Assembly: GCA_021200895.1 (NCBI GenBank)
Contig: JAJQFX010000177.1
Coordinates: 289 to 8,404, forward strand
From: Clostridiales bacterium
GTDB lineage: Bacteria; Bacillota; Clostridia; Oscillospirales; Oscillospiraceae
DNA length: 8,116 nt
Direction: 5' to 3'
In this document: piece after piece, positions 1 to 6,966 of the stretch
Layout: the number at the start of each line of letters is the position of its first letter
Numbering within the stretch: the first letter of the stretch is position 1
Notes under the pieces: model-generated
Databases searched by the model: none
Told to the model about the DNA's origin: nothing
Seen by the model: only the letters and a program-made list of their open reading frames with translations
Position numbers and translations under genes: made by a program

Positions 1-55
1 AGTTTTTTATACAATTTATAGGAGGTTCACCACCTACAAATATATTACAAACCTC
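1..55. repeat. TRD repeat copy B (inside second hsdS, TRD1 position)
   Basis: This is the partner of 5696-5750, in the same orientation. Here the segment follows the start of the gene after about 20 codons, so it occupies the first TRD. In the intact gene it is the second TRD. Only the part inside the window can be compared. Confidence 0.95.
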
Positions 56-112
56 TCCTAAAGTTTTCTACTCTACCTCAACATCCACTAATAATCTCTT
101 TAAATAACTCAT
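1..112 (-). pseudogene. hsdS: Second hsdS, 5' end, with in-frame amber codon; cut by window edge
   Basis: This is the start of a second Type I specificity subunit. Its ATG (112-110) overlaps the TGA stop of hsdM as ATGA, the usual hsdM-hsdS coupling. It reads MSYLKRLLVDVEVE, then TAG (70-68), then stays open to the window edge as KTLGEVCNIFVGGEPP and onward. The intact hsdS in this window has VEWKRLGEVCNIFVGGEPP at the matching place, so the TAG replaces a Trp codon (TGG to TAG, coding-strand G to A at position 69). Positions 1-55 are identical to 5696-5750 in the intact hsdS, but here the segment is the first TRD rather than the second. As read, translation would give only a 14-residue peptide. 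Alternatives are a sequencing error or amber suppression. How much of the gene lies beyond the left edge cannot be seen. Confidence 0.8.
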
Positions 113-1656
113 GCTTCAATCTCCTTTATTATCTCACCAATATCCCGACGAAGCGCATCTATTTTTTCGACCGTTTCCTGAATCTCCCGGTTTAATTTTA
201 CTATATCCACCTTTTCCCGGGTATCCCTGGCCTCTACGTAGGAGCTAACCGAAAGGTTGTAGTCGTTTTCGGCAATTTTTCTGTTCTCTACCATTTTGGC
301 CACATAATCAACGTCCTCTTTTTTATCAAAGATTTCAATAATCCGTTCGATGTGTTCGTCTTCCAATATGTTGTTTTTTACTACTTTCTTAAAGAAAGTC
401 TTTCCGCTGGCATCGATAAACTGGGTTATATTTTTTTCTTTATGTTTGGATAGAACCAAAATATTCACGGCGATACTTGTTCCAAAGAAAAGGTTGGGAG
501 CCAGGGAAATGACCGTCTCTACAAAGTTCTGATCCACCAGGTATTTTCGGATTTTCTGTTCAGCTCCGCCCCGATAGAAAATCCCGGGAAAACAAACAAT
601 GGCCGCTCTCCCCTTGGCAGAGAGGTAATTTAGGGCGTGTAGCACAAAAGCAAAATCCGCCTGGGATTTGGGGGGCAGTGCCCCGACGGGGGCAAAACGA
701 TCGTCCACGATAAGGGTCGGATCGTCGCTGCCGATCCATTTGATCGAATAGGGGGGATTGGAGACGATGGCATCAAAAGGTTTAATATCCTTAAAAGCCG
801 GATACCTCAGGGTATCTCCCAATTTCAGGTCAAACTTATCGTAGTTGATGTTGTGCAAAAACATATTCATCCGTCCCAGGTTATAAGTGGTGTAGTTGAT
901 CTCCTGGCCAAAAAAACCCTCCTCAATGATGTGGCGGTCAAAATAGCTTTTTGCCTGTAAAAGCAGGGAGCCTGAACCGGCGGCCGGATCGTAAATCCCG
1001 TTTACCGAGGTTTGTTTGTGCATGGCTAGGCGGGCGATGAGCCGAGAGACATGCTGGGGGGTAAAAAACTCCCCTCCCGATTTTCCCGCGTTGGCCGCGT
1101 AGTTGGAAATTAGAAATTCATAGGCATCGCCAAAGAGGTCGATCTGTCCCTCTTCAAATCTGCCGAAATCCAGCTCTTCCACCCCTTTTAAGACAGCCGC
1201 CAGACGACTGTTTTTTCCCTTTACGCTATCCCCCAGACGGGTACTGGTGATATCAAAATCAGAAAACAACCCTTTTATATCCTCTTCAGAGGGACAACCA
1301 TTGGCTGAATTTTCAATAGCGTCAAAAATAGTTTTTAGATCCGTATTAAGATTGGGATTAGTATGAGCGTTTTTGGCGATATTGACAAAAAGTTGACTGG
1401 GGTAGATAAAATACCCTTTTGTCTTTACAGCATCCGCTTTTAGCTCCGGTGTAATTACCTCATCCGGTGAGTTTGCATAGTCAATGCTATCATCACCCCC
1501 TTCCATATAATTGGCGAAGTTCTCACTGATAAACCGGTAGAAAAGTGTTCCTAACACAAACTGTTTGAAATCCCATCCATCCACCGAGCCGCGCACATCG
1601 TTGGCTATTTTCCATATCTTGTTTTGCAGCTTCACTCTTTGTTCTGTACTTGTCAT
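109..1656 (-). CDS. hsdM: Type I restriction-modification DNA methyltransferase subunit HsdM
   Basis: HsdM transfers a methyl group from S-adenosylmethionine to adenine N6. Two copies join one HsdS to form the methyltransferase, and HsdR can then bind. The protein has 515 residues, close to EcoR124I HsdM (about 520). The N-terminal helical domain (about residues 5-165) is followed by the N6-adenine methyltransferase fold: GEFFTP at about 195-200, AdoMet-binding motif I DPAAGSGS at 223-230, and catalytic motif IV NPPY at 300-303. The C-terminus (about 475-515) is charged and helical, as expected for contact with HsdS. The ATG at 1656 starts a typical MTSTEQRVKLQNKIW N-terminus. The stop overlaps the ATG of the broken second hsdS. 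A 428-bp gap with a DUF262 remnant separates it from hsdR upstream. No frameshift or lost catalytic residue is seen, so it is probably functional and would pair with the intact HsdS. Confidence 0.96.
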   Translation of the reverse strand: MTSTEQRVKLQNKIWKIANDVRGSVDGWDFKQFVLGTLFYRFISENFANYMEGGDDSIDYANSPDEVITPELKADAVKTKGYFIYPSQLFVNIAKNAHTNPNLNTDLKTIFDAIENSANGCPSEEDIKGLFSDFDITSTRLGDSVKGKNSRLAAVLKGVEELDFGRFEEGQIDLFGDAYEFLISNYAANAGKSGGEFFTPQHVSRLIARLAMHKQTSVNGIYDPAAGSGSLLLQAKSYFDRHIIEEGFFGQEINYTTYNLGRMNMFLHNINYDKFDLKLGDTLRYPAFKDIKPFDAIVSNPPYSIKWIGSDDPTLIVDDRFAPVGALPPKSQADFAFVLHALNYLSAKGRAAIVCFPGIFYRGGAEQKIRKYLVDQNFVETVISLAPNLFFGTSIAVNILVLSKHKEKNITQFIDASGKTFFKKVVKNNILEDEHIERIIEIFDKKEDVDYVAKMVENRKIAENDYNLSVSSYVEARDTREKVDIVKLNREIQETVEKIDALRRDIGEIIKEIEA

Positions 1657-2084
1657 TTTACTGTTTTATTTAATTATTATTGTTTTTTATTTCCATTTCC
1701 TTACGTAGATCCATCAGGTTTTTTCATTGTATGAAAAATATATAGGCCCCTGATAAGCACCCGTCCAATATATTATTACATAAATATTTATTAATATTAG
1801 AGCCATTTTTTTCCTCCACTTCTTCCTGACGTGAATTTCATATCATACATCCTAAAAATATTCTTTTTCCTCATTTTCTTCCATTGCCCCAATAATGTCA
1901 TCTAATAATGCTGTAATATGTTCCTTTTCCCAGGAATAAGGGCGTTGGTATTCAGGGATATTATAAAATTGAAACTGATCAAAAATGTCTCTTTATACAT
2001 TTTTCCTGTTTGTAATGCGGTATTTCATGTTTTTATTATTAATTAATTATTTATCTATTTACCATATATTTAAACCATTAATTA
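1657..2084. other. Gap between hsdR and hsdM with gene remnants
   Basis: This 428-bp AT-rich gap is unusually long for an hsd operon. Its right half (1852-2028) holds a broken DUF262 N-terminus, annotated separately. In the left half no frame continues that protein. A short minus-strand frame at 1714-1670 reads MDLRKEMEIKNNNN and stops before hsdM; it could be the C-terminal tail of a deleted gene, but it is too short to assign. Positions 2029-2084 are AT-rich with a small ATTAATTAAT palindrome. I see no convincing terminator or promoter. If hsdM is not transcribed through this gap from hsdR, its promoter must lie here, but no clear TAnnTTTG element was found. Confidence 0.6.
1852..2028 (-). 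pseudogene. Remnant of a DUF262 (GmrSD N-terminal type) protein
   Basis: Reading the minus strand from an ATG at 2028 gives MKYRITNRKNV, a TAA (1995-1993), then RDIFDQFQFYNIPEYQRPYSW and EKEHITALLDDIIGAMEE..., ending EKEYF-TAG (1854-1852). The pattern (DIF, FxIPxYQRPYSW, LLDDI, a short acidic stretch, YF) is the N-terminal signature of DUF262, the ParB/Srx-like domain of GmrS-type modification-dependent restriction enzymes and related defence proteins. Family members usually start at about this distance from the motif. After EYF the other frame reads LGCMI, matching the YFLG(S/T)IV that normally follows, so one base seems lost from the T run on the coding strand (A run at 1854-1858). A TGA follows at once. 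Full DUF262 proteins are hundreds of residues long and the IDGQQRL motif is absent, so this is a fossil made by internal deletion plus point damage, probably not a functional gene. Confidence 0.72.
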
Positions 2085-5000
2085 TCAACTGTCAATATTT
2101 AAAGCTGCGCCTATTCCTTTAAACTTCTCCACAAATGAAGATAGTTTTTGAAAAACCCCCTGTTTTTTTGTCAGGTACCGGGGATTTAGGGGACTTATTG
2201 GGGGAAGCAGGGCATTTAACTCCATTCCGTTCTCACTAGCAAATCCACGCTTTAAGGAAACAGTTATGTAATGCTTTACCGCCTCTTCGTTTAAATTCTC
2301 GGAGGCAATTAATTCCGCGGCTTCTGTTTTTTGTTTTTCCCTTGCATAGGAGAAAAACGCTTTGAGAATATCCGTTTTATCCTGAAGAGTATCCAAAACT
2401 GTTTCGTTTATAAAACCTACAATCAGAGTTTCTTTTGTTCTGCTACCCACACTGGCACGGATCACTTTACGGATCTCTTCTATCAAGGTGGTTTTGTCTT
2501 TGTGTTTGTTGTTGTACTCAAAAATCAGTCCCAGAATATATTCCAGGGTTATTTCTTGGGATTTAAGCAGTTCTATTTCAAAAACAACATCATCCCAATC
2601 GTTTATAGTGTTTTTCTCTTCCTCCTCCCCTTTTTTTCTGCTTAGAAACCAGTCCCGGATATCGTTATAAACAGAGCGGTAATCCTGGAGGATGCGTTCG
2701 GACAGGACCTCTATCTGCCGCATATCGTCTATATCCTTGTCAGGTAGAGAGTATTTTTCCTTAAAGAGGTTAACGGCCTTCGGATCATTTTTCTCTACCG
2801 CCTGAAAAGCTTTCAAATGGGTGAATTCATCGTAATTTTGTAGGATATTTTCTACGTGGAGATACTCTCCGAAAAGTTTTATAAATTTTTTTTTGCTGCT
2901 CTCTGCAACAATTTTCTCTGGATCCGGGAATTTTTCATTCAGCTCTTTTGTTATCTGTATATACCCTTTTCTGGGCTCCCCTGTGTCAACATCCGTAAAA
3001 CCCTCCAAATATTCTTTGTAACTTTTTTCAAGGATTGTGCTTCTGGTATTTTTCTTCCCAAAGAGCGCAAGGGCTTTGATTGTAGCCTGTTCCAGGTCTC
3101 TGAATGTAATAATATTACCAAAGGTTTTGGTGGCGTCATGGATTCGGTTGGTGCGTGAAAAAGTCTGTAGTAGTCCATGGTAACACAGGTTTTTATCGAC
3201 AAAGAGCGTATTGAGCATGGGGGCGTCAAAGCCGGTTGTAAACATACCCACCACGATTAAAAGATCTATTTCCCTTTTTATTACCTTCTCGGAAATATCT
3301 TGATAATAATTCTGAAACCCTTTGCTATCAACACTGTAACTGACTTTAAACATATCGTTATAATCCTGGATGACTCTCATTAAAAACTCCTTGTGGCTAA
3401 TATCCATGGCGGAAGGTTCAAAAGTTTCATCGGCTATTTCTCCTATGGCATTTTGCTCTTCATTGGGGGCAAAAGAGAAGATGGTTGCGATTTTAAGGGG
3501 TTTATCACTTCCCTTCTGCAGGCGGTTTAACGCCTCATAATAGCTTTTTGCGGCATCTACGCTGCTTACCACAAACATGGCGTTAAACCCTCTATCGTTT
3601 GCCTGGTTTCTATGGGTTTTTATCCTGAAATTCTGTAAAATATATCTGGAGATCTCCTCAATACGAGCAGGATGAAGCAGGGCTTTTTTGTTTTCCGCCG
3701 CAGTTAATTTTTTCTCGTCCCACTCGGTTTCAATTTCCTTGAACCGGGGGCGGACATCGTTGTAGTCCACCTTAAATTTCAATACCTTCTCATCCCGGAT
3801 GGCATCCGTAATGGTATAGGAGTGCAGCTGGCAGCCAAACACACTCTCTGTTGTTTCCGCACCCAAAGCATTATCAGTGAATATTGGTGTTCCGGTAAAA
3901 CCGAACTGATAATATTTTTTAAACCTTTTTTTTAGGTTTCTCTGGGCTTCACCAAACTGGGAGCGATGCGCTTCATCAAAAATAAACACGACTTGTTCCC
4001 GGTAAATGGGAAGATCGTTTTCACTTTTCATTAAAATGTCTAACTTCTGAATGGTAGTAACAATGATTTTGTTGTCATCTTTTTCGATATTCTGTTTTAA
4101 TTCCGCAGTACTGTTCGATCCGTTTACACTATCGGGTGAAAAACGCTGGTATTCCTTCATCGTTTGCACATCCAGGTCTTTTCGGTCCACCACAAAAAAT
4201 ACTTTCTTAATAAAATCAAATCCTGTGGCCAGCTGGGCCGCCTTGAAACTGGTCAGGGTTTTACCCGATCCCGTGGTATGCCAGATGTATCCACCCCCTT
4301 CGATTGTGGACCACTTTTTTAGTTCGTAGGAATTTTTAATTTTCCACAGCAGTCTTTCGGTTGCTGCAATCTGGTAGGGGCGCATAATAAGTAGCGTATT
4401 AGTTACATCAAAAACCGAATAGGTAAGTAGTATACTTAGCAGCGTGTTTTTCTGGAAAAAAGTAGCCGTAAAATCCCTTAGGTCTTTAATGGGTAAATTA
4501 TCAAAATTTGCCCAATTTATCGTAAAATCATAGCTGTTTTTGTTCCGTTTTGTCGTATTGGCAAAATACCGGGTGTCGGTGCCGTTGGAGATGACAAAAA
4601 CTTGCAGATATTTAAAAAGTGAATGTTCACTATTAAAGCTCTCTTTTGTGTAGCGATGGATCTGGTTGAAAGCCTCACGGATAGCCACTCCGCGCTTTTT
4701 TAGTTCCACCTCGACCAGGGGGAGGCCATTGACCAGAATGATTACATCGTAGCGGTTGATTTGCGTTCCTTTTTGTTCAAACTGGGAGATTACCTGTACT
4801 TTGTTCCGGGAAATACATTCCTTATCCACCAGGTAAATATTCTGGATATGCCCATCGTCAAAAATAAAATCATAAATGTGGTTGTCGTGAATTTTTCTTG
4901 TTTTTTCAATAAGACCCTCCCCAGGTTTATCCAGGTATTCTTTTACATAGCGCGCCCACTCACTGTCACTAAACTCCACCCCGTTCAGTGCCTGAAGCTG

Positions 5001-5207
5001 TTTTTTTACGTTTAAAAGCAGCTCCCCCGGAGTGGTAAGATAGGAAGGATTTTCATAACCCTGACGGACCAGATCCCGAATAAATTCCCGCTCCAGGTCC
5101 TTTTCTGTTTGATAGGCGGTAGAGGGTTTATCTCTTTCTGAATAACCGGTATATTTATCCAGAACGATATAGTGGTTTAATTCCGCAATGGGTTTATACT
5201 GTGTCAT
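2085..5207 (-). CDS. hsdR: Type I restriction enzyme endonuclease/translocase subunit HsdR
   Basis: HsdR is the motor and nuclease of the Type I complex. It pulls DNA past the bound methyltransferase using ATP and cuts far from the recognition site. At 1040 residues it matches EcoR124I HsdR (about 1038). Visible in order: the nuclease domain with D154, E168-x-K170 (VEVELKK) and the QxxxY motif at 182-186; the SF2 helicase Walker A TTGSGKT (311-317); DEAH (411-414); FTGTP (437-441); GMFTTGFDAP (654-663); and motif VI QTFSRTNR (681-688). The C-terminal helical region (about 740-1040) is the part that docks on the methyltransferase in EcoR124-like enzymes. The ATG at 5207 lies 15 bp after the hsdS stop, so the two genes are probably co-transcribed. 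No frameshift is seen and all key residues are present, so activity is likely. The gene lies between hsdS and hsdM, not the usual R-M-S or M-S-R order. Confidence 0.97.
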   Translation of the reverse strand: MTQYKPIAELNHYIVLDKYTGYSERDKPSTAYQTEKDLEREFIRDLVRQGYENPSYLTTPGELLLNVKKQLQALNGVEFSDSEWARYVKEYLDKPGEGLIEKTRKIHDNHIYDFIFDDGHIQNIYLVDKECISRNKVQVISQFEQKGTQINRYDVIILVNGLPLVEVELKKRGVAIREAFNQIHRYTKESFNSEHSLFKYLQVFVISNGTDTRYFANTTKRNKNSYDFTINWANFDNLPIKDLRDFTATFFQKNTLLSILLTYSVFDVTNTLLIMRPYQIAATERLLWKIKNSYELKKWSTIEGGGYIWHTTGSGKTLTSFKAAQLATGFDFIKKVFFVVDRKDLDVQTMKEYQRFSPDSVNGSNSTAELKQNIEKDDNKIIVTTIQKLDILMKSENDLPIYREQVVFIFDEAHRSQFGEAQRNLKKRFKKYYQFGFTGTPIFTDNALGAETTESVFGCQLHSYTITDAIRDEKVLKFKVDYNDVRPRFKEIETEWDEKKLTAAENKKALLHPARIEEISRYILQNFRIKTHRNQANDRGFNAMFVVSSVDAAKSYYEALNRLQKGSDKPLKIATIFSFAPNEEQNAIGEIADETFEPSAMDISHKEFLMRVIQDYNDMFKVSYSVDSKGFQNYYQDISEKVIKREIDLLIVVGMFTTGFDAPMLNTLFVDKNLCYHGLLQTFSRTNRIHDATKTFGNIITFRDLEQATIKALALFGKKNTRSTILEKSYKEYLEGFTDVDTGEPRKGYIQITKELNEKFPDPEKIVAESSKKKFIKLFGEYLHVENILQNYDEFTHLKAFQAVEKNDPKAVNLFKEKYSLPDKDIDDMRQIEVLSERILQDYRSVYNDIRDWFLSRKKGEEEEKNTINDWDDVVFEIELLKSQEITLEYILGLIFEYNNKHKDKTTLIEEIRKVIRASVGSRTKETLIVGFINETVLDTLQDKTDILKAFFSYAREKQKTEAAELIASENLNEEAVKHYITVSLKRGFASENGMELNALLPPISPLNPRYLTKKQGVFQKLSSFVEKFKGIGAALNIDS

Positions 5208-5222
5208 GGTGTATTTGTTTTT

Positions 5223-6386
5223 TTATTTGTTCGTTCCCCCCGGAAAGGTAAACAGCTTTTCCCGGTAGTATTCATACTGCTTTTTGCGAAGTTCGATCTC
5301 CCGGGGGAGTCCTTCGCTGATGGAAGTGGTCAGGATATCGAATTTATCCAGGATGTGGACGATTTTCTGTTGGACCTTAAGGGGTGGGATGGGAATTTTA
5401 ATACTCTTTACATCAGCGGCACTCATATTGGGCACACAACTTTTCTTACTACTTATTTTTATTGATGTAAGGTAGTGAAAAAGGTATTTGGGCAACAAAT
5501 TTTTAAATTTAGGTATAACAACTTTAAGCCTAATAATTGGTGTAAAGTAAGCTTTCCTAAAATAGATATTTCCTGTATTTGATCCAATAGAAGATATTGT
5601 AACTGCATCTTTATCTATTCTATAACTATCAGTAAAGCCATAAACTTCAATCCCATTCCCATATATAGGATATTTATTGACATCGTCAGGTATAGAGTTT
5701 TTTATACAATTTATAGGAGGTTCACCACCTACAAATATATTACAAACCTCCCCCAGTCTCTTCCATTCCACTTTCCCCTCTTTAAAGGTAAACAGCTTCT
5801 CCCGGTAGTATTCATATTGCTTTTTGCGAAGTTTGATCTCCCGGGGGAGTCCTTCGATTATTGAAGTTGTGAGGGTGTCGAATTTATCCAGGATGCGAAC
5901 GATTTCCTGTTGGACCTTAAGGGGTGGGAGGGGAATATCTATAAGCTTCCATCTTTTAAAATCAAACCTAAATCTTGCTCCGATCTCGGTTAACGAATTA
6001 ATTTTATTAATACAGTATCTAGATTTAATAAAGAAAAACAAATATTCTTTTATAATTCTATTTTCGTTAATTTTAAAAACAACACATATTGGACTAACTA
6101 AGCCCGCTATATCACTTTTCAAGTATCCTATGGACCCAATGTTTAATCTGGCAGGGGTATAAGCGAACATTCCCTTTCTAATAATAGTATAGTTAGAAGT
6201 ATCGCTACTATAAATTACTCTATCTCTAAAATCTTCGGCTTTAACTATTCCCTGAATTTTACTTACGGAATAAACGGTTTTTATATTTTTTTCATGTTTA
6301 CCTTTTTCTCGGATTCGAGATATTAAGTTGCCAATACTATCATATTCCACGGAAGTATCCCCAAGTAGTTTCTCCAGGTATTTCAT
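5223..6386 (-). CDS. hsdS: Type I restriction-modification specificity subunit HsdS (intact)
   Basis: HsdS determines the bipartite DNA sequence recognised by the whole complex. Numbering from the ATG at 6386 (387 residues): a short N-terminus MKYLEKLLGD; TRD1 to about residue 149; a central conserved region 150-201 (PLPPLKVQQEIVRILDKF ... LRKKQYEYYREKLFTF); TRD2 about 207-329, beginning EWKRLGEVCNIFVGGEPP; and a second conserved region 330-381 nearly identical to the first. This is the standard two-fold layout in which the conserved helices set the distance between half-sites. I prefer this ATG to an in-frame GTG at 6419. Its N-terminus lines up with MSYLKRLL of the second hsdS, and a promoter -7 element overlaps the GTG. 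The TRD coding DNA is markedly AT-rich (about 27-30% GC in 5461-5640) beside the conserved part (about 53% in 5281-5340), as expected for exchanged TRDs. The target sequence cannot be deduced. Confidence 0.94.
   Translation of the reverse strand: MKYLEKLLGDTSVEYDSIGNLISRIREKGKHEKNIKTVYSVSKIQGIVKAEDFRDRVIYSSDTSNYTIIRKGMFAYTPARLNIGSIGYLKSDIAGLVSPICVVFKINENRIIKEYLFFFIKSRYCINKINSLTEIGARFRFDFKRWKLIDIPLPPLKVQQEIVRILDKFDTLTTSIIEGLPREIKLRKKQYEYYREKLFTFKEGKVEWKRLGEVCNIFVGGEPPINCIKNSIPDDVNKYPIYGNGIEVYGFTDSYRIDKDAVTISSIGSNTGNIYFRKAYFTPIIRLKVVIPKFKNLLPKYLFHYLTSIKISSKKSCVPNMSAADVKSIKIPIPPLKVQQKIVHILDKFDILTTSISEGLPREIELRKKQYEYYREKLFTFPGGTNK
5244..5396. repeat. Direct repeat copy A: C-terminal conserved region of hsdS
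   Basis: This 153-bp block is repeated exactly 540 bp away at 5784-5936. By hand count there are 14 mismatches, about 91% identity. The 540-bp offset is 180 codons, so the repeat stays in frame. It encodes the conserved helices between and after the TRDs. Such DNA can support recombination that deletes or swaps a TRD: a crossover between the copies would remove exactly one TRD plus one conserved region and leave an open half-length hsdS. Confidence 0.93.
5696..5750. repeat. TRD repeat copy A (inside hsdS TRD2)
   Basis: These 55 bp are identical, base for base, to window positions 1-55, and the match may extend past the left window edge. They encode (minus strand) the start of a TRD, EVCNIFVGGEPPINCIKN. 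Identity stops abruptly at 5751, where the two genes keep only protein-level similarity (GEV preceded by WKRL versus *KTL). A perfect block with diverged flanking sequence indicates recent exchange of this segment. Confidence 0.95.
5784..5936. repeat. Direct repeat copy B: central conserved region of hsdS
   Basis: This is the partner of 5244-5396 and encodes the spacer helices between TRD1 and TRD2, including LRKKQYEYYREKLFTF. Most differences are synonymous or mild (IIEGLPREIKLRKK here, ISEGLPREIELRKK in the other copy). Confidence 0.93.
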
Positions 6387-6418
6387 CCTTCTATTTCCTT
6401 TGTTTTTATTAACTCTCA

Positions 6419-6455
6419 CAAAGATAGTTTTTTTTAGCTATTCTTTATAAAACAC
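6419..6455 (-). promoter_or_regulatory. Candidate Bacteroidetes-type promoter for hsdS
   Basis: On the minus strand TATCTTTG (6426-6419) matches the Bacteroidetes -7 consensus TAnnTTTG exactly. A T-rich GTGTTTT (6455-6449) lies 22 bp upstream in the place of the -33 element, but it is not a clean TTTG. Transcription would start at about 6412-6414 and the hsdS ATG at 6386 would have a leader of roughly 26 bases. This would drive hsdS-hsdR and perhaps the rest of the cluster. The -33 part is weak. Confidence 0.45.
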
Positions 6456-6757
6456 CCCTGTTTATATTTATCTTATTGCGTATCTTTTTTCAGGGCACCG
6501 GGCGGCTTATCCTGTCTGCAAAAACGAAAGCCTCGGCTCCTTACGCTTCTTTTCTTGTTAATGTCTTCGGATTCTCTTTCAAAAGGTGACAAAGTTTATC
6601 CCTGTCTGGGTTTTCAATTTTAAGGCCGTTTTCAGGCGTTTTTTATGACTTCTTGCGATGGTGGTATAAGAGTAGGGGCGGCAGTTTTTTTGCAGCCTCT
6701 ACGGGTTTTATTTTCTCATCTTTTTTGATTTTTTTATGTTGTGTTAAAAACGTGTTT
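6427..6757. other. Intergenic stretch with no convincing gene
   Basis: No start-to-stop frame of useful length is seen here. On the minus strand one frame is open from about 6765 to 6541 with a single TAA (6645-6643). It reads ...KPVEAAKKLPPLLLYHHRKKS, stop, then KTPENGLKIENPDRDKLCHL and LKENPKTLTRKEA, stop. It has no ATG or GTG start, so it is either a decayed gene tail or chance. A GC-containing imperfect hairpin at 6674-6683 / 6691-6700 has a T run only in the loop, so it is not a standard terminator. The hsdS promoter overlaps the left end. Confidence 0.5.
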
Positions 6758-6831
6758 AATTTTTTTCAACACACCTAACCGCTTGGTTGTGAAGGAATTA
6801 AAAAAAAAAAAAAAGTGTGTTGAAAAAAATT
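6758..6831. repeat. 17-bp perfect inverted repeat enclosing an iteron pair and a 15-A run
   Basis: The arms are 6758-6774 (aatttttttcaacacac) and 6815-6831, perfectly complementary, with a 40-nt spacer. Each arm contains one TGTGTTGA copy. The spacer has a small hairpin aacc-gctt-ggtt (6777-6788) and a run of 15 A (6800-6814). This is the left half of the origin-like region. Confidence 0.9.
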
Positions 6832-6867
6832 CCTCACTTCTTTTTAAAAAACATAAAAATTTTTTTT

Positions 6868-6896
6868 TATATAACTTCTATTAATCAAGTTATATA
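6868..6896. repeat. 10-bp inverted repeat in the AT-rich core
   Basis: The arms tatataactt (6868-6877) and aagttatata (6887-6896) enclose a 9-nt loop. With only two G/C in each arm it is a weak hairpin. It sits in the middle of the candidate origin, where easily opened DNA is expected. It does not look like a terminator. Confidence 0.7.
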
Positions 6897-6966
6897 TTTT
6901 TTCAACATTTCAACACAACTAATAAAGATATTAAAAATGAAGAAGTTAGGTGTGTTGAAATTGTGT

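Noticed and set aside
1902..2000. Minus-strand frame MYKETFLISFNF... overlapping the DUF262 remnant
   Set aside because: It is in a different frame from the QRPYSW signature, ends after 32 codons and has no recognisable content.
2951..3229. Minus-strand 92-codon frame inside hsdR
   Set aside because: It is an out-of-frame shadow of the helicase motif VI region of hsdR.
350..5015. Plus-strand open frames opposite hsdM and hsdR (for example 350-532, 2331-2645, 2856-3158, 4051-4329, 4761-5015)
   Set aside because: They lie entirely opposite strong hsd genes, and their translations show no recognisable domain and are composition shadows of the real frame.
5284..6162. Two similar plus-strand frames (5284-5475 and 5824-6162) that look like a repeated gene pair
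   Set aside because: They share MRS-ISRGSPS only because they are antisense to the two repeated conserved regions of hsdS.
6674..6700. Imperfect hairpin as a rho-independent terminator
   Set aside because: The T run lies in the loop, there is no T tract after the stem on either strand, and the stem has a mismatch.
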